A stretch of DNA of 64,000 nucleotides from Photobacterium sp. Ph5 (GTDB taxonomy: Bacteria; Pseudomonadota; Gammaproteobacteria; Enterobacterales; Vibrionaceae), in contig NZ_JADQAQ010000003.1 in the NCBI RefSeq assembly GCF_022129445.1, positions 1 through 64,000 of the forward strand, in the 5' to 3' direction. The number at the start of each line of letters is the position of its first letter. Position 1 is the stretch's first letter. The notes under the pieces are model-generated. The model had not been told where the DNA came from. It did no database searches and saw only the letters and a program-made list of their open reading frames with translations. Positions 1-9,640 of this stretch are shown in pieces. The position numbers and the translations under genes are program-made.

Positions 1-54
1 AGCGCACCCTTGGTAAGGGTGAGGTCCCCAGTTCAAATCTGGGTACTAGCACCA
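1..54 (+). tRNA. tRNA-Thr (GGT), 3' part only
   Basis: The window opens inside a tRNA. The anticodon stem-loop reads CTTGGTAAG (anticodon GGT), followed by the variable region, a T-loop GTTCAAATC, the acceptor strand and an encoded CCA at 52-54. It matches the threonine tRNA that precedes the distal 5S gene in rrnD-type operons of gammaproteobacteria. The first 20 or so bases lie outside the window. Confidence 0.93.
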
Positions 55-60
55 TTAATT

Positions 61-179
61 TGTTTAGCGACCATAGCACAGCGGTCCCACCTGATCCCAT
101 GCCGAACTCAGAAGTGAAACGTTGTAGCGCCGATGGTAGTGTGGGGTCTCCCCATGTGAGAGTAGGACATCGCTAAATC
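61..179 (+). rRNA. rrf: 5S ribosomal RNA
   Basis: About 119 bases with the conserved 5S core (GCCGAACTCAGAAGTGAAAC at 102-121, then GCGCCGATGGTAGTGTGGGG). The ends pair as TTTAGCGA with TCGCTAAA. It follows tRNA-Thr by six bases, as in the tail of an rRNA operon. The exact 3' end may differ by one base. Confidence 0.95.
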
Positions 180-186
180 TTATTTT

Positions 187-213
187 AAAACCCAGCCTTT
201 GGCTGGGTTTTCT
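187..213 (+). terminator. rRNA operon terminator
   Basis: Stem AAACCCAGCC, loop TTT, GGCTGGGTTT, followed by TCT. It lies directly after the 5S gene and ends the rRNA operon. Confidence 0.88.
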
Positions 214-289
214 CGTTTATAAGCCTTTATATTTCCCACATCTCTTTATCTCTCTTATTTATCTATTATATTATTATTTTGCACTAAAC

Positions 290-316
290 TTGCGTCTGTC
301 TTCCTTTTTCTATAAC
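290..316 (+). promoter_or_regulatory. candidate metA promoter
   Basis: A possible -10 TATAAC (311-316) with TTGCGT (290-295) as -35, spacing 15. The spacing is short and the assignment is tentative. Support comes mainly from the MetJ-like boxes that begin seven bases after the -10. Confidence 0.4.
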
Positions 317-322
317 GTTGAT

Positions 323-346
323 GGAAGTTTAGACGGCTAAACATCT
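323..346 (+). promoter_or_regulatory. tandem MetJ-like met boxes upstream of metA
   Basis: Three contiguous 8-mers resemble the MetJ consensus AGACGTCT: GGAAGTTT (5 of 8), AGACGGCT (7 of 8) and AAACATCT (6 of 8). MetJ binds tandem 8-bp boxes cooperatively with S-adenosylmethionine as co-repressor. The boxes lie between the candidate -10 and the metA ribosome-binding site, the place expected for an operator. The match is by eye. Confidence 0.68.
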
Positions 347-369
347 TGTGTCGAAAGGAGTCAACAAAG

Positions 370-1311
370 ATGCCAATAAAAATACCTGATCGCTTACCCG
401 CTACTGATATTCTGCGCAGTGAAAATATCTTTGTGATGACAGAGAAGCGTGCTGCAAGCCAGGGAATCCGTCCGTTGAAGGTATTATTATTAAATTTAAT
501 GCCGAAAAAAATTGAGACAGAGACACAGTTCTTACGCTTATTATCAAATAGCCCAATTCAAGTAGATGTAGAGCTATTACGAATTGATAATCGTCCAACA
601 AAAAATACTCCTCAAGAACACTTAGATACTTTTTATCGTCAGTTTGAAATGGTGAAACAACGTAATTTTGATGGATTGATTGTAACGGGAGCGCCGTTAG
701 GTTTAGTTCAATTTGAAGATGTATTGTATTGGGAGGAAATTCAAATCATCATGAATTGGGCGAAAGAGCATGTAACATCAACGATGTTTGTTTGTTGGGC
801 TGCACAAGCTGGACTCAAACTTCTCTATGACTTGCCTAAGCGTACGCGAAAAGAAAAGCTATCAGGGGTTTATCAACACCGCATTCATGATTGTCATCAT
901 CCGGTACTGCGGGGGTTTGATGATACTTTTTTTGCTCCCCATTCTCGTTATGCTGACTTCTCTCCTGATTATTTAACCAAGCATACAGATCTTGATATAT
1001 TAGCGACTTCAGAGCAGGCTGGAGTGTATTTAGCAGCGACAAAAGATAAACGTAATGTATTCGTAACGGGGCATCCAGAATATGATGTAGATACATTACA
1101 TAATGAGTTTGTACGTGATAGTGAGCAAGGGATGGAACCAGCAGTACCTGTGAATTATTATCCTGACAATGATCCTTCGAATTCACCTATTGCGAGTTGG
1201 CGTAGTCATGGACATTTACTATTTAGTAATTGGCTAAACTATTGTGTATACCAGCAAACGCCTTACGATTTAGAGCACTTCTCCGAAGCGAGTTTTACCA
1301 AAGACGAATAA
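370..1311 (+). CDS. metA: homoserine O-succinyltransferase MetA
   Basis: Acylates homoserine at the first committed step of methionine synthesis in the cytoplasm. The 313-residue protein lines up with E. coli MetA without gaps at its catalytic residues: nucleophile Cys142 (FVCWAAQAG), His235 and Glu237 (TGHPEYD), plus the N-terminal [11 protein letters not shown] block. The open frame extends eight codons upstream, but I choose the ATG at 370. It has AAAGGAG at 354-360 at good spacing, and the protein then begins [11 protein letters not shown] like its relatives. MetJ-like boxes upstream suggest repression by S-adenosylmethionine. Whether the acyl donor is succinyl-CoA or acetyl-CoA cannot be settled by eye; enterobacterial relatives use succinyl-CoA. 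Confidence 0.95.
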   Translation: MPIKIPDRLPATDILRSENIFVMTEKRAASQGIRPLKVLLLNLMPKKIETETQFLRLLSNSPIQVDVELLRIDNRPTKNTPQEHLDTFYRQFEMVKQRNFDGLIVTGAPLGLVQFEDVLYWEEIQIIMNWAKEHVTSTMFVCWAAQAGLKLLYDLPKRTRKEKLSGVYQHRIHDCHHPVLRGFDDTFFAPHSRYADFSPDYLTKHTDLDILATSEQAGVYLAATKDKRNVFVTGHPEYDVDTLHNEFVRDSEQGMEPAVPVNYYPDNDPSNSPIASWRSHGHLLFSNWLNYCVYQQTPYDLEHFSEASFTKDE

Positions 1312-1312
1312 T

Positions 1313-1344
1313 AAAAAAGCCTGCATTGAAGTGCAGGCTTTTTT
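1313..1344. terminator. bidirectional terminator between metA and the antiporter gene
   Basis: AAAAAAGCCTGCA, loop, TGCAGGCTTTTTT. The stem is flanked by A-run and T-run on opposite sides, so it can end transcripts from both convergent genes. Confidence 0.9.
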
Positions 1345-1361
1345 GTTGCTGGAATAATTAC

Positions 1362-2642
1362 TTATTTATTTTTTAATTCCCAAAGCTTGGCTTTTTCAAT
1401 TAATGGGGTAATGGTTGAGCCTTGGATTAGGATTGAGAAGACAACTACTGAATATGTCATCACAAGGATGATTTCTCGTACATCGATACCTTTCTCTGGA
1501 ATTACCATTACGCCAGCAGGAATAGCCATTGCCATTGCTAATGCTAGACCACCACGTAAGCCACCCCAAGTAAGGATCTTGACTGACATCGGATTGTATT
1601 GGCGGTAACGGTTAAAGCCTACATATGGCAGCTTCACACTGATATAGCGACTTAATAGTACTAGTGGTATTGCGAGAACCATTAAGATCCAGTCTTCTTG
1701 ATGGAAACTAAATTCAAGCATGGTCATACCAATTAATAAGAATAGGACGCCATTTAAGAATTCATCGACCAACTCCCAGAAATGATCTAAGTGTTCTTCA
1801 CTCTCTTTTGAGAAACCTATATATCGAGTCCAGTTACCAATCATTATTCCTGATACCACCATAGCAAGTGGGCCTGAGACATGAAGGACTTCTGCAAAAG
1901 CATAGCCAGCAGTAGGGATACCAATGGTAAGTAGTAACTCCATTGAGTGATCATTGGTTGAGCTAATAAGGTAGTGGAAAATCAAACCAAGAACAAAGCC
2001 GTAAGCAATACCACCAATCGCTTCCTGTAAGAATAGCTGGGTTACGCCCATAACTGTTGGTGCGGTATCACCAAAAGCAATGGTAAACATGGTTACGAAG
2101 ATAACTAGGCCAAAGCCATCATTAAATAAAGACTCGCCTTCGATTTGGGTAGAAATACGGCGAGGCGCGTTCATTTTCTTAACGATGGCCAATACAGCAA
2201 TAGGATCGGTAGGGGAAATCAATGCACCAAAGAGTAAACAGTAAATCAGGTCGAGCTGAATTCCGATTAACTGGCAAATACCCCATAAACTGAAGCCAAT
2301 AAAAAAGGTTGAGAATAAAGTGGCACCTAGTGCTAATACGGTAATTTCCCATTTTTGATCTTCAAGATGGGGTAACTTGATACCTAAACCGCCAGCAAAT
2401 AATAAGAATCCTAAAATGCCTTTTAATAGGAAATCTTCAAAGTTAATTTTACTGATTTGGGTTGCGGCAACATCTTCAAGATGAAACCAACCGTTGTGTC
2501 CCGCAATGATGATCAATAGTGACAGGATTAATGATCCGGCAGTGATTGCAATGGTTGTTTGCATCTTACCTATTTTACTGTTTACAAAAGCAATAAGCAT
2601 TGCTGCTGCAGCCAGAAAGCAGAGTGTGCTATAGACCGACAT
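1362..2642 (-). CDS. NhaP-type Na+(K+)/H+ antiporter (CPA1 family)
   Basis: Inner-membrane cation/proton exchanger of the CPA1 family. The 426-residue protein is a chain of about 12 hydrophobic segments. It contains the family's ion-site motifs: SPTDPIAV (TDP at 145-147) and EGESLFNDG (Asn174-Asp175), the pair that forms the transport site in NhaP proteins. A basic FNRYRQYNP loop and an RGG motif near residue 360 are also typical. It has no long cytoplasmic C-terminal domain. A neighbour of metH in Vibrio as well. Ion preference (Na+, K+ or Li+) cannot be told from sequence, so no specific symbol is given. Confidence 0.88.
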   Translation of the reverse strand: MSVYSTLCFLAAAAMLIAFVNSKIGKMQTTIAITAGSLILSLLIIIAGHNGWFHLEDVAATQISKINFEDFLLKGILGFLLFAGGLGIKLPHLEDQKWEITVLALGATLFSTFFIGFSLWGICQLIGIQLDLIYCLLFGALISPTDPIAVLAIVKKMNAPRRISTQIEGESLFNDGFGLVIFVTMFTIAFGDTAPTVMGVTQLFLQEAIGGIAYGFVLGLIFHYLISSTNDHSMELLLTIGIPTAGYAFAEVLHVSGPLAMVVSGIMIGNWTRYIGFSKESEEHLDHFWELVDEFLNGVLFLLIGMTMLEFSFHQEDWILMVLAIPLVLLSRYISVKLPYVGFNRYRQYNPMSVKILTWGGLRGGLALAMAMAIPAGVMVIPEKGIDVREIILVMTYSVVVFSILIQGSTITPLIEKAKLWELKNK

Positions 2643-2837
2643 GCGTAACCTCTAGATTGGTTGAGTTGTTAGGATATTTGTGACGAAATAGTAAAACCAT
2701 CAGTTGTTAATGGCTACTGATAATTTGTTTTATTTTGAAAAGCTTTTGTTGTGTAAATTATATTTAGCTTCCTTTATCCCCTATTGAAGTGTGGTAGGAT
2801 GTTACAAAGCTGTAATGGATTATAAGGATGTAGTGAC

Positions 2838-5800
2838 GTGTTAAACAGCAAGGAATTACTGCATAAGCGGTTGGAAGAGCAAATCCTGATCATTGATGGT
2901 GGCATGGGCACCATGATCCAAGGTTATAAATTGGAAGAAGATGATTATCGAGGTCAACGATTTGCTGATTGGCATTCTGATCTAAAAGGGAATAACGATC
3001 TTTTAGTATTAACCCAACCCCAGCTTATTAAAGATATTCACCTCGCGTATTTAGAAGCCGGGGCGGATATTTTAGAAACTAACACATTTAATGCAACAAC
3101 GATCGCTATGGCGGATTACGACATGGAATCGTTGAGTGCGGAAATTAACTATGAAGCAGCGCGTCTGGCTCGTCTTGCAGCTGACGAGTGGACGGCTAAA
3201 ACACCAGATAAACCACGTTTTGTTGCTGGTGTTTTAGGACCGACAAACCGTACTTGCTCTATCTCTCCCGATGTTAACGATCCTGGCTATCGTAATGTTA
3301 CCTTTGATGAATTAGTTGAAGCGTATTCCGAATCAACTCATGCCTTAATTCGAGGTGGTGCGGATATCATCTTGCTTGAAACTATCTTTGATACCTTGAA
3401 TGCCAAAGCTTGTGCTTTTGCCGTTTCAGGGGTTTTTGAAGAGCTGGGTTTTGAACTGCCAGTGATGATTTCAGGTACCATCACCGATGCCTCGGGACGC
3501 ACTCTTTCAGGACAAACAACAGAGGCGTTTTATAACTCATTACGTCATGTTAAACCTATTTCCTTTGGTTTGAACTGTGCGCTTGGACCTGATGAATTAC
3601 GTCAGTATGTTGAAGAGTTATCGCGTATTTCAGAATGTGCTGTTTCAGCTCACCCCAATGCAGGTTTACCTAATGCCTTTGGTGAGTATGATCTTGAAGT
3701 TGAAGAGATGGCGGAACATATCCGAGAATGGGCACAACGTGGTTTTCTTAATATGGTGGGGGGCTGTTGTGGTACTACGCCAGAGCATATTCGCCACATG
3801 TATGAAGCGACTAAAAATATAAAACCTCGCCAACTACCTGATATTCCTATTGCTTGTCGCCTATCAGGATTAGAGCCATTAACTATTGATGCTGATACCT
3901 TATTTATTAACGTTGGTGAACGTACCAATGTGACGGGGTCTGCTCGATTTAAGCGCCTAATAAAAGAAGAGCTTTATGATGAAGCGTTAGAAGTCGCTCG
4001 TCAGCAAGTTGAGGCAGGGGCTCAAATCATCGATATTAATATGGATGAGGGAATGCTTGATGCAAAAGCTGCAATGGTACGCTTTTTAAACCTTTGTGCT
4101 ACCGAGCCTGAAATTGCCAAAGTGCCTATCATGGTCGATTCTTCTAAATGGGATGTGTTAGAAGCTGGGCTTAAATGTGTTCAAGGTAAGCCAGTTGTAA
4201 ACTCTATCTCGATGAAGGAAGGTAAAGAAAACTTTATCACTCAGGCAAAATTACTTCGTCGTTATGGCGCCGCGATTATCGTGATGGCATTTGATGAAGT
4301 TGGTCAAGCTGATACTCGCGAACGTAAAATTGAAATTTGTACTAATGCTTATCGTGTGTTGGTTGATGAAGTCGGCTTTCCACCTGAAGACATTATCTTT
4401 GACCCTAATATTTTTGCTGTTGCGACAGGTATTGAAGAGCACAACAATTACGCCGTTGATTTTATTGAAGCGGTAGGAGATATCAAACGAACACTGCCGT
4501 ATGCTATGGTATCTGGCGGGGTGTCGAATGTTTCTTTCTCTTTCCGTGGTAACAACGCAGTTCGTGAAGCTATCCATGCAGTCTTCCTGTATTACTGTTT
4601 TAAAAACGGTATGGACATGGGGATTGTTAACGCAGGCCAGCTTGCAATTTATGATGATCTGCCTGATGAATTACGTGATGCGGTTGAAGATGTTGTGCTT
4701 AACCGCCGTGATGATAGTACAGAACGTTTATTGGATATTGCGGCTAAATACCGAGATAGCGGTAATGTGGAAGAAGATCGCAGTGCTGCCGAATGGCGAG
4801 GTTGGCCTGTTGAAAAACGTTTAGAGCATGCCCTAGTTAAAGGTATAACTGAATTTATTGTTGAAGATACCGAAGAATCGCGACAAAACGCCAGCAAACC
4901 GCTAGAAGTGATCGAAGGTCCATTAATGGCTGGGATGAATGTCGTTGGTGATCTATTTGGTGAAGGTAAGATGTTCTTACCGCAAGTAGTCAAATCGGCT
5001 CGAGTCATGAAACAAGCGGTTGCCTATTTAGAGCCGTATATTGATGCTGAAAAGCAGGCTGGACAAACCAACGGTAAAATTCTTCTAGCAACCGTAAAAG
5101 GCGATGTTCACGACATTGGTAAGAATATCGTTGGTGTTGTACTGCAATGTAATAACTACGAGATCATCGATCTTGGGGTGATGGTGTCATGCGATAAAAT
5201 TCTAAAAGTCGCAAAAGAAGAAAACGTCGATATTATTGGCCTATCGGGTTTGATCACGCCATCGCTTGATGAAATGGTTCATGTTGCCAAAGAGATGGAA
5301 CGACAAGGATTCGATATCCCTTTACTTATCGGGGGCGCAACAACGTCTAAAGCCCACACGGCGGTTAAGATTGAGCAAAACTACAATCAGCCGGTGGTGT
5401 ATGTATCCAATGCATCACGCGCGGTAGGTGTCTGCTCTGCATTACTTTCTAATGAAAAAAAGCCTGCTTTTGTTGAGCGATTAAGCCAAGAATATGATGT
5501 CGTTAGAGAACAACATGCGCGTAAGAAACCACGCACCGCACCTATTACATTAGAAGAGGCACGTGCCAATGCGGTTGATATTGATTGGCCAAATTACACG
5601 CCGCCAGTGCCGAAAAAAGCTGGTGTTCATACCTTTACCGACTTTCCAGTAGCCGAAATTCGCAAATATATCGATTGGACGCCATTTTTCATGACGTGGT
5701 CATTAAGTGGTAAATACCCAACGATTCTTCGTCATGAAGTTGTCGGAGAAGAAGCGACAAAACTGTTTAATGATGCCAACGAAATCTTAGATGAGATCGA

Positions 5801-6506
5801 GAAAACTGGCATGATTAAGGCTAATGGTGTGTGTGGTTTATTCCCTGCTAATAATGTCGGTGATGATATTGAAGTGTACACAGACGATAGCCGAACTGAT
5901 GTTCTAACTGTACTGCATGGTTTACGCCAGCAAACTAAAAAACCGAAAGGCCCTAACTATTGTTTATCGGATTATATTGCCCCGAAAGAGAGCGGTAAGG
6001 CTGATTGGATTGGTGCTTTTGCGGTAACAGGTGGTATTGGTGAATATGACATTGCCGAGCAATTTAAAGCGAAAGGTGATGATTACAATGCCATTATGGT
6101 ACAGGCAGTCGCCGATCGATTAGCGGAAGCCTTTGCTGAATGTATGCATGAAATGGTACGTAAAGATATTTGGGGCTATGCAGCCGATGAAAATCTGAAC
6201 AATGACGATTTGATCCGAGAAAAATATCAAGGTATTCGTCCTGCACCAGGTTATGCCGCATGTCCTGAGCATACTGAGAAAGGTGCTATTTGGCAGTTAC
6301 TTAATGCTGAGAAAAATACTGGCATGATACTAACGGAAAGTTACGCGATGTGGCCTGGTGCTGCAGTATCGGGGTGGTATTTTTCACATCCTGATTCTCG
6401 TTACTTTGCGGTTGCTCAGATCCAGCAAGATCAGTTAGAAAGTTATGCCGATCGAAAAGGTTGGGATTTGATCGAAGCTGAGAAATGGTTAGGCCCAAAT
6501 CTTTAA
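2838..6506 (+). CDS. metH: cobalamin-dependent methionine synthase MetH
   Basis: Transfers a methyl group from methyltetrahydrofolate to homocysteine through methylcobalamin. The 1222 residues are close to E. coli MetH (1227). Domains in order: homocysteine-binding barrel (about 1-330) with zinc ligands Cys247, Cys310 and Cys311 ([13 protein letters not shown]); folate-binding barrel starting [12 protein letters not shown] (about 350-630); cap and B12 domain with DVHDIGKN, giving cobalt ligand His758; and the C-terminal reactivation domain with [12 protein letters not shown] for AdoMet. Start is GTG at 2838 with AAGGA nine bases upstream. No cobalamin riboswitch was seen in the 195-base upstream gap, and no convincing MetR site. 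Confidence 0.97.
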   Translation: MLNSKELLHKRLEEQILIIDGGMGTMIQGYKLEEDDYRGQRFADWHSDLKGNNDLLVLTQPQLIKDIHLAYLEAGADILETNTFNATTIAMADYDMESLSAEINYEAARLARLAADEWTAKTPDKPRFVAGVLGPTNRTCSISPDVNDPGYRNVTFDELVEAYSESTHALIRGGADIILLETIFDTLNAKACAFAVSGVFEELGFELPVMISGTITDASGRTLSGQTTEAFYNSLRHVKPISFGLNCALGPDELRQYVEELSRISECAVSAHPNAGLPNAFGEYDLEVEEMAEHIREWAQRGFLNMVGGCCGTTPEHIRHMYEATKNIKPRQLPDIPIACRLSGLEPLTIDADTLFINVGERTNVTGSARFKRLIKEELYDEALEVARQQVEAGAQIIDINMDEGMLDAKAAMVRFLNLCATEPEIAKVPIMVDSSKWDVLEAGLKCVQGKPVVNSISMKEGKENFITQAKLLRRYGAAIIVMAFDEVGQADTRERKIEICTNAYRVLVDEVGFPPEDIIFDPNIFAVATGIEEHNNYAVDFIEAVGDIKRTLPYAMVSGGVSNVSFSFRGNNAVREAIHAVFLYYCFKNGMDMGIVNAGQLAIYDDLPDELRDAVEDVVLNRRDDSTERLLDIAAKYRDSGNVEEDRSAAEWRGWPVEKRLEHALVKGITEFIVEDTEESRQNASKPLEVIEGPLMAGMNVVGDLFGEGKMFLPQVVKSARVMKQAVAYLEPYIDAEKQAGQTNGKILLATVKGDVHDIGKNIVGVVLQCNNYEIIDLGVMVSCDKILKVAKEENVDIIGLSGLITPSLDEMVHVAKEMERQGFDIPLLIGGATTSKAHTAVKIEQNYNQPVVYVSNASRAVGVCSALLSNEKKPAFVERLSQEYDVVREQHARKKPRTAPITLEEARANAVDIDWPNYTPPVPKKAGVHTFTDFPVAEIRKYIDWTPFFMTWSLSGKYPTILRHEVVGEEATKLFNDANEILDEIEKTGMIKANGVCGLFPANNVGDDIEVYTDDSRTDVLTVLHGLRQQTKKPKGPNYCLSDYIAPKESGKADWIGAFAVTGGIGEYDIAEQFKAKGDDYNAIMVQAVADRLAEAFAECMHEMVRKDIWGYAADENLNNDDLIREKYQGIRPAPGYAACPEHTEKGAIWQLLNAEKNTGMILTESYAMWPGAAVSGWYFSHPDSRYFAVAQIQQDQLESYADRKGWDLIEAEKWLGPNL

Positions 6507-6522
6507 TGATTAATCAATAGTT

Positions 6523-6549
6523 AAAAAAGGCGCTCAATGCGCCTTTTTG
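6523..6549. terminator. bidirectional terminator between metH and lysC
   Basis: AAAAAAGGCGC, loop TCAAT, GCGCCTTTTTG. A T-run follows the stem on either strand, serving convergent metH and lysC. Confidence 0.87.
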
Positions 6550-6572
6550 TTTATCTGAACTTTATTTCTAGC

Positions 6573-7943
6573 TTACTCTAATAAAGATGCGTGCAGTGTG
6601 CGAACCACGTCTTTAGCTTCATCTTCATTAATTAAGAAACATAAATTATGTGGGCTGGCACCGTAGCAAATCATACGAAGGTTATGATCTTCTAGCGCGC
6701 CAAAGATATCTTTTGCTGAGCCTTTAGTGTCACTCATTTGGTTACCGATAAGTGCAACCAGTGATAGCCCTTGCTCGACGTCAACCACACATAATTGACT
6801 TAATTCTTCAACAACTTGAAGAGGAAGAGTTGGCGCACCGCCACCAGTATCGGTTTGATCTAAGGTAAGTGAAACACTGACTTCTGAGGTTGTGATGAGA
6901 TCAACCGAGATTTTATGTTCCGCCAAGATACGAAAGACTTCGGCTAAAAAGCCATAAGCATGGAACATATTTAAGCTAGTGAGTGTCACCATGGTTTGGT
7001 TTGCACGTAAGGCGAGTGCTCTAAACAGTGGCGCTTCTTCAACGGATTGTCGGATCCAAGTACCACCTTGATCTGGCGCTTTTGATGAACCTACAAATAC
7101 TGGGATTTGTTGACGAACAGCAGGAACTAGAGTTGATGGATGTAAAATTTTGGCACCAAAGTTTGCCATTTCAGAAGCTTCACTAAAACTGATCTCTTTG
7201 ATCGGTTTGGCGGCCGATGTAATACGTGGGTCAGTAGTGTATAGACCCGGTACATCAGTCCAAATTTCTAATGTGCTAGCATTTACGGCTTCTGCGATTA
7301 AAGCGGCACTATAGTCACTCCCGCCACGACCAAGTGTTGTCGTAACCCCCTGGCTGTTTGATCCAATAAAGCCCTGTGACACCACGATATTATTGTCTAA
7401 TAGTGGTAATAATTGCTCAGTCGCTAATTGCTTAATTGTTTCTGGCTGTGGGATCGCTTTACCAAATTGATCATCAGTACGCATGATGGGACGAATGTCG
7501 ACGCGTACAGCTGGGGCGTTTAGCTCGACTAATATTTGATTAAAAAGATGAGTTGAAAGCAGCTCGCCATGGCTAACGATTTGATCAGTCAATTGTGCTG
7601 AGGTTGCTGATGCCGCATGTTCAGCAAGGGTTGCGATGTTATCAAGTAGCCCGTAAATAGCATCTTGAACATTTTCTGGATGCTGAAGTTGATCAAGAAC
7701 ATCTTGGTGGGTTTGGGTCAGTGTTTGTAAGCGCTGTTGACGGGTCGTTGAATCGCTCACGCCATTGGCAAGTTCTACCAGAATATTTGTGACACCAGAG
7801 CAGGCACTGATTAACACAATTTTAGTTTCTGGGTTCGCAGTAACAATTGCAGCACTACGGCTCATTGCTGTGTAATCAGCAACACTAGTACCGCCAAATT
7901 TCGCGACAGTTAGTGAATCTGAATGTGTTGTTGCGTTGTCCAT
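6573..7943 (-). CDS. lysC: aspartokinase III, lysine-sensitive LysC
   Basis: Phosphorylates aspartate, the first step to lysine, threonine and methionine. The 456-residue monofunctional kinase has KFGGTS (15-20) and GRGGSDYSA (205-213) of the amino-acid kinase fold. C-terminal ACT domains (about 300-456) follow, in the arrangement of E. coli LysC (449 residues), which is inhibited by lysine. There is no fused homoserine dehydrogenase. The ribosome-binding site AGGGAGA precedes the ATG. A lysine riboswitch occupies the leader, so control acts on both synthesis and activity. Length and the leader together favour LysC over ThrA or MetL. Confidence 0.95.
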   Translation of the reverse strand: MDNATTHSDSLTVAKFGGTSVADYTAMSRSAAIVTANPETKIVLISACSGVTNILVELANGVSDSTTRQQRLQTLTQTHQDVLDQLQHPENVQDAIYGLLDNIATLAEHAASATSAQLTDQIVSHGELLSTHLFNQILVELNAPAVRVDIRPIMRTDDQFGKAIPQPETIKQLATEQLLPLLDNNIVVSQGFIGSNSQGVTTTLGRGGSDYSAALIAEAVNASTLEIWTDVPGLYTTDPRITSAAKPIKEISFSEASEMANFGAKILHPSTLVPAVRQQIPVFVGSSKAPDQGGTWIRQSVEEAPLFRALALRANQTMVTLTSLNMFHAYGFLAEVFRILAEHKISVDLITTSEVSVSLTLDQTDTGGGAPTLPLQVVEELSQLCVVDVEQGLSLVALIGNQMSDTKGSAKDIFGALEDHNLRMICYGASPHNLCFLINEDEAKDVVRTLHASLLE

Positions 7944-7992
7944 AATTAAATTTCTCCCTAAATAGTAAACACATCACAAGGTAGGCTATTTT

Positions 7993-8012
7993 TTCGGGAG
8001 TATTCCCGACAT
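7993..8012 (-). other. expression-platform hairpin of the lysine riboswitch (candidate)
   Basis: Inverted repeat TCGGGA/TCCCGA downstream of the aptamer in the lysC leader. On the transcript it is followed by A residues, not U, so it is not a standard terminator. Its CTCCC segment is complementary to the GGGAG of the lysC ribosome-binding site. It could therefore act as an anti-Shine-Dalgarno element that is free or hidden depending on lysine binding. The mechanism is inference. Confidence 0.45.
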
Positions 8013-8028
8013 CCTGTCAGGAGAGCAT

Positions 8029-8222
8029 AAGAGGTGAATAGTCACTCACCCAGAAGCTCCCCACCAATGTCAATCATTGACCTTGGTGACAGCTAGAAGG
8101 ATTCAACCTTCATAGCCGATATAACTCATCCCCTAATCAGTTATACCTCGGCGTTACTCTCCCTCTCATAATGGCGATTGGATGGGGTCCTGTCATTATG
8201 ATACCTAGGTAACGCTCCTCTT
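8029..8222 (-). promoter_or_regulatory. lysine riboswitch (L box) in the lysC leader
   Basis: Read on the minus strand, the leader follows the E. coli lysC L-box blocks in order: AAGAGGAGCGTTACC, GAGAGTAACGCCGAGG, TATCGGCTATGAAGG, GAATCCTTCTAGCTGTCACC, and TTGGTGGGGAGCTTCTGGG. P1 closes as AAGAGG (8217-8222) with CCTCTT (8029-8034). The 85 bases between aptamer and lysC hold a hairpin with no following U-run, so control is more likely translational than by intrinsic termination. Confidence 0.92.
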
Positions 8223-8468
8223 CCGTTTCAAGACGTATTATTTGAATAATAAGTGCTTGAATAAAATATCATCTTATTGAATAAGATTTATCACCCTGTT
8301 GTCAAATGGAATATGACAATTTATTTACATATGATATTTCATCAATGTGTGTCATGGGATCGGTGTTGGTCGCTTGCACCAATGAAAGGGCTCTAATACT
8401 CTTAAATAGATAGCAACGCGTTCCACATAAAAATATCGACAGGGACAATGACTTTACGGAGCAAAAGA
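8223..8468. promoter_or_regulatory. divergent promoter region between lysC and the aminotransferase gene
   Basis: An AT-rich gap between two divergent genes. On the minus strand a perfect TTGACA (8300-8305) is a candidate lysC -35, but the -10 at the right distance is weak (TATTCA at 8278-8283). No clear promoter for the aminotransferase and no operator palindrome was found. Confidence 0.35.
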
Positions 8469-9587
8469 ATGACAATTACCAGCTTTATTCCACCCCATCG
8501 AACCCTCATGGGACCAGGACCATCAGATATTTATCCGCAAGTATTACAAGCGCTCAGTCGTCCAACGGTTGGGCACCTTGATCCATTATTTATAGGCATG
8601 ATGGATGAATTAAAACAATTACTGCAATATGCTTTTCAAACCCAAAATACCTTTACCATCGCTGTTTCCGCTCCAGGTAGTGCTGGAATGGAGGCATGTT
8701 TTGTTAATCTCGTTGAAGCTGGGGATAAAGTGTTAGTTTGCCGTAATGGCGTTTTCGGAGAACGGATGCGTGAAAATGTCGAGCGTTGTGGTGGTATTGC
8801 TATCGTTGTTGATAACGAGTGGGGAACGGCGGTTGATCCTGATTTAGTGGAACAAGCGTTACAAAACGATCCTGATATTAAAATAGTTGCTTTTGTTCAT
8901 GCCGAAACTTCAACTGGCGCATTGAGTGATGCTAAAACACTGGCAGAAATTGCCCGTAAATATGATTGTTTAACGATTGTTGATGCGGTGACATCACTTG
9001 GCGGCGTTCCTTTGCTGGTGGATGAGTGGCAATTAGATGCGGTCTATTCTGGTAGTCAAAAGTGTTTGTCTTGTACGCCTGGGTTATCACCACTAACATT
9101 TTCCCAAAAGGCGATTGATAAAATTCAGCAACGTAAAACCAAAGTACAAAGCTGGTTTTTAGATCAAAGTCTGGTGTTAGGTTATTGGAGTGGTGAAGGT
9201 AAGCGTAGCTATCATCATACTGCACCTGTAAACAGTTTGTATGCGTTGCATGAGGCCTTGGTATTATTACAAAACGAAGGACTAGAAAATGCATGGCAAC
9301 GTCATCGTAATGCCCATGAAGAACTTAAAACTGGGCTTGAAAAGCTTGGTATCCAATTTGTGGTAGAAGAAGCATCACGATTACCACAACTCAATGCTGT
9401 TTATATCCCAGAAGGCGTTGATGATATCGAGTTACGTAATGAGTTACTGCAACGTTACAACTTGGAAATCGGAGCTGGTTTAGGTGCGCTGGCTGACAAA
9501 GCGTGGCGTATTGGTCTGATGGGTTATGGTGCGAGAAGTGAAAATGTTGCTCTGTGCTTAAAAGCGCTAGAAACTACATTGAAGTAA
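8469..9587 (+). CDS. class V aminotransferase, alanine-glyoxylate/serine-pyruvate type
   Basis: PLP-dependent transaminase of fold type I, class V. The 372-residue protein begins ITSFIPPHRTLMGPGPSD, a family hallmark, and has the PLP lysine at 198 in SGSQKCLSC. VDAVTSLGG (171-179) supplies the cofactor-binding aspartate. The frame opens seven codons earlier at 8448, but the ATG at 8469 has GGAG at 8458-8461 with seven bases of spacing and gives the usual family N-terminus. Substrates are probably alanine or serine with glyoxylate or pyruvate; the exact pair cannot be read from sequence. It is transcribed divergently from lysC. Confidence 0.88.
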   Translation: MTITSFIPPHRTLMGPGPSDIYPQVLQALSRPTVGHLDPLFIGMMDELKQLLQYAFQTQNTFTIAVSAPGSAGMEACFVNLVEAGDKVLVCRNGVFGERMRENVERCGGIAIVVDNEWGTAVDPDLVEQALQNDPDIKIVAFVHAETSTGALSDAKTLAEIARKYDCLTIVDAVTSLGGVPLLVDEWQLDAVYSGSQKCLSCTPGLSPLTFSQKAIDKIQQRKTKVQSWFLDQSLVLGYWSGEGKRSYHHTAPVNSLYALHEALVLLQNEGLENAWQRHRNAHEELKTGLEKLGIQFVVEEASRLPQLNAVYIPEGVDDIELRNELLQRYNLEIGAGLGALADKAWRIGLMGYGARSENVALCLKALETTLK

Positions 9588-9603
9588 TTCATTGATGAGT
9601 AAA

Positions 9604-9636
9604 TAAAAATGGCTACCGATTGGGTAGCCATTTTTT
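9604..9636. terminator. bidirectional terminator after the aminotransferase gene
   Basis: AAAAATGGCTACC, loop, GGTAGCCATTTTTT. A/T runs on both sides serve the convergent aminotransferase and pglL genes. Confidence 0.88.
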
Positions 9637-9640
9637 ATGG

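Noticed and set aside
836-1186. Minus-strand open frame of 116 codons inside metA
   Set aside because: It lies wholly within the well-supported metA frame, has no ribosome-binding site and no recognisable protein features. The same holds for the other antisense frames within metH, uvrA, secretin and mshQ genes.
2643-2837. Possible MetR site (TGAA-N5-TTCA) or cobalamin riboswitch before metH
   Set aside because: Only half-sites such as TTGAAAAGC are present, and the 195-base gap is too short and lacks the B12 box for a cobalamin riboswitch.
7993-8012. Intrinsic terminator in the lysC leader
   Set aside because: The stem is followed by A residues on the lysC transcript; the T-run lies on the wrong side.
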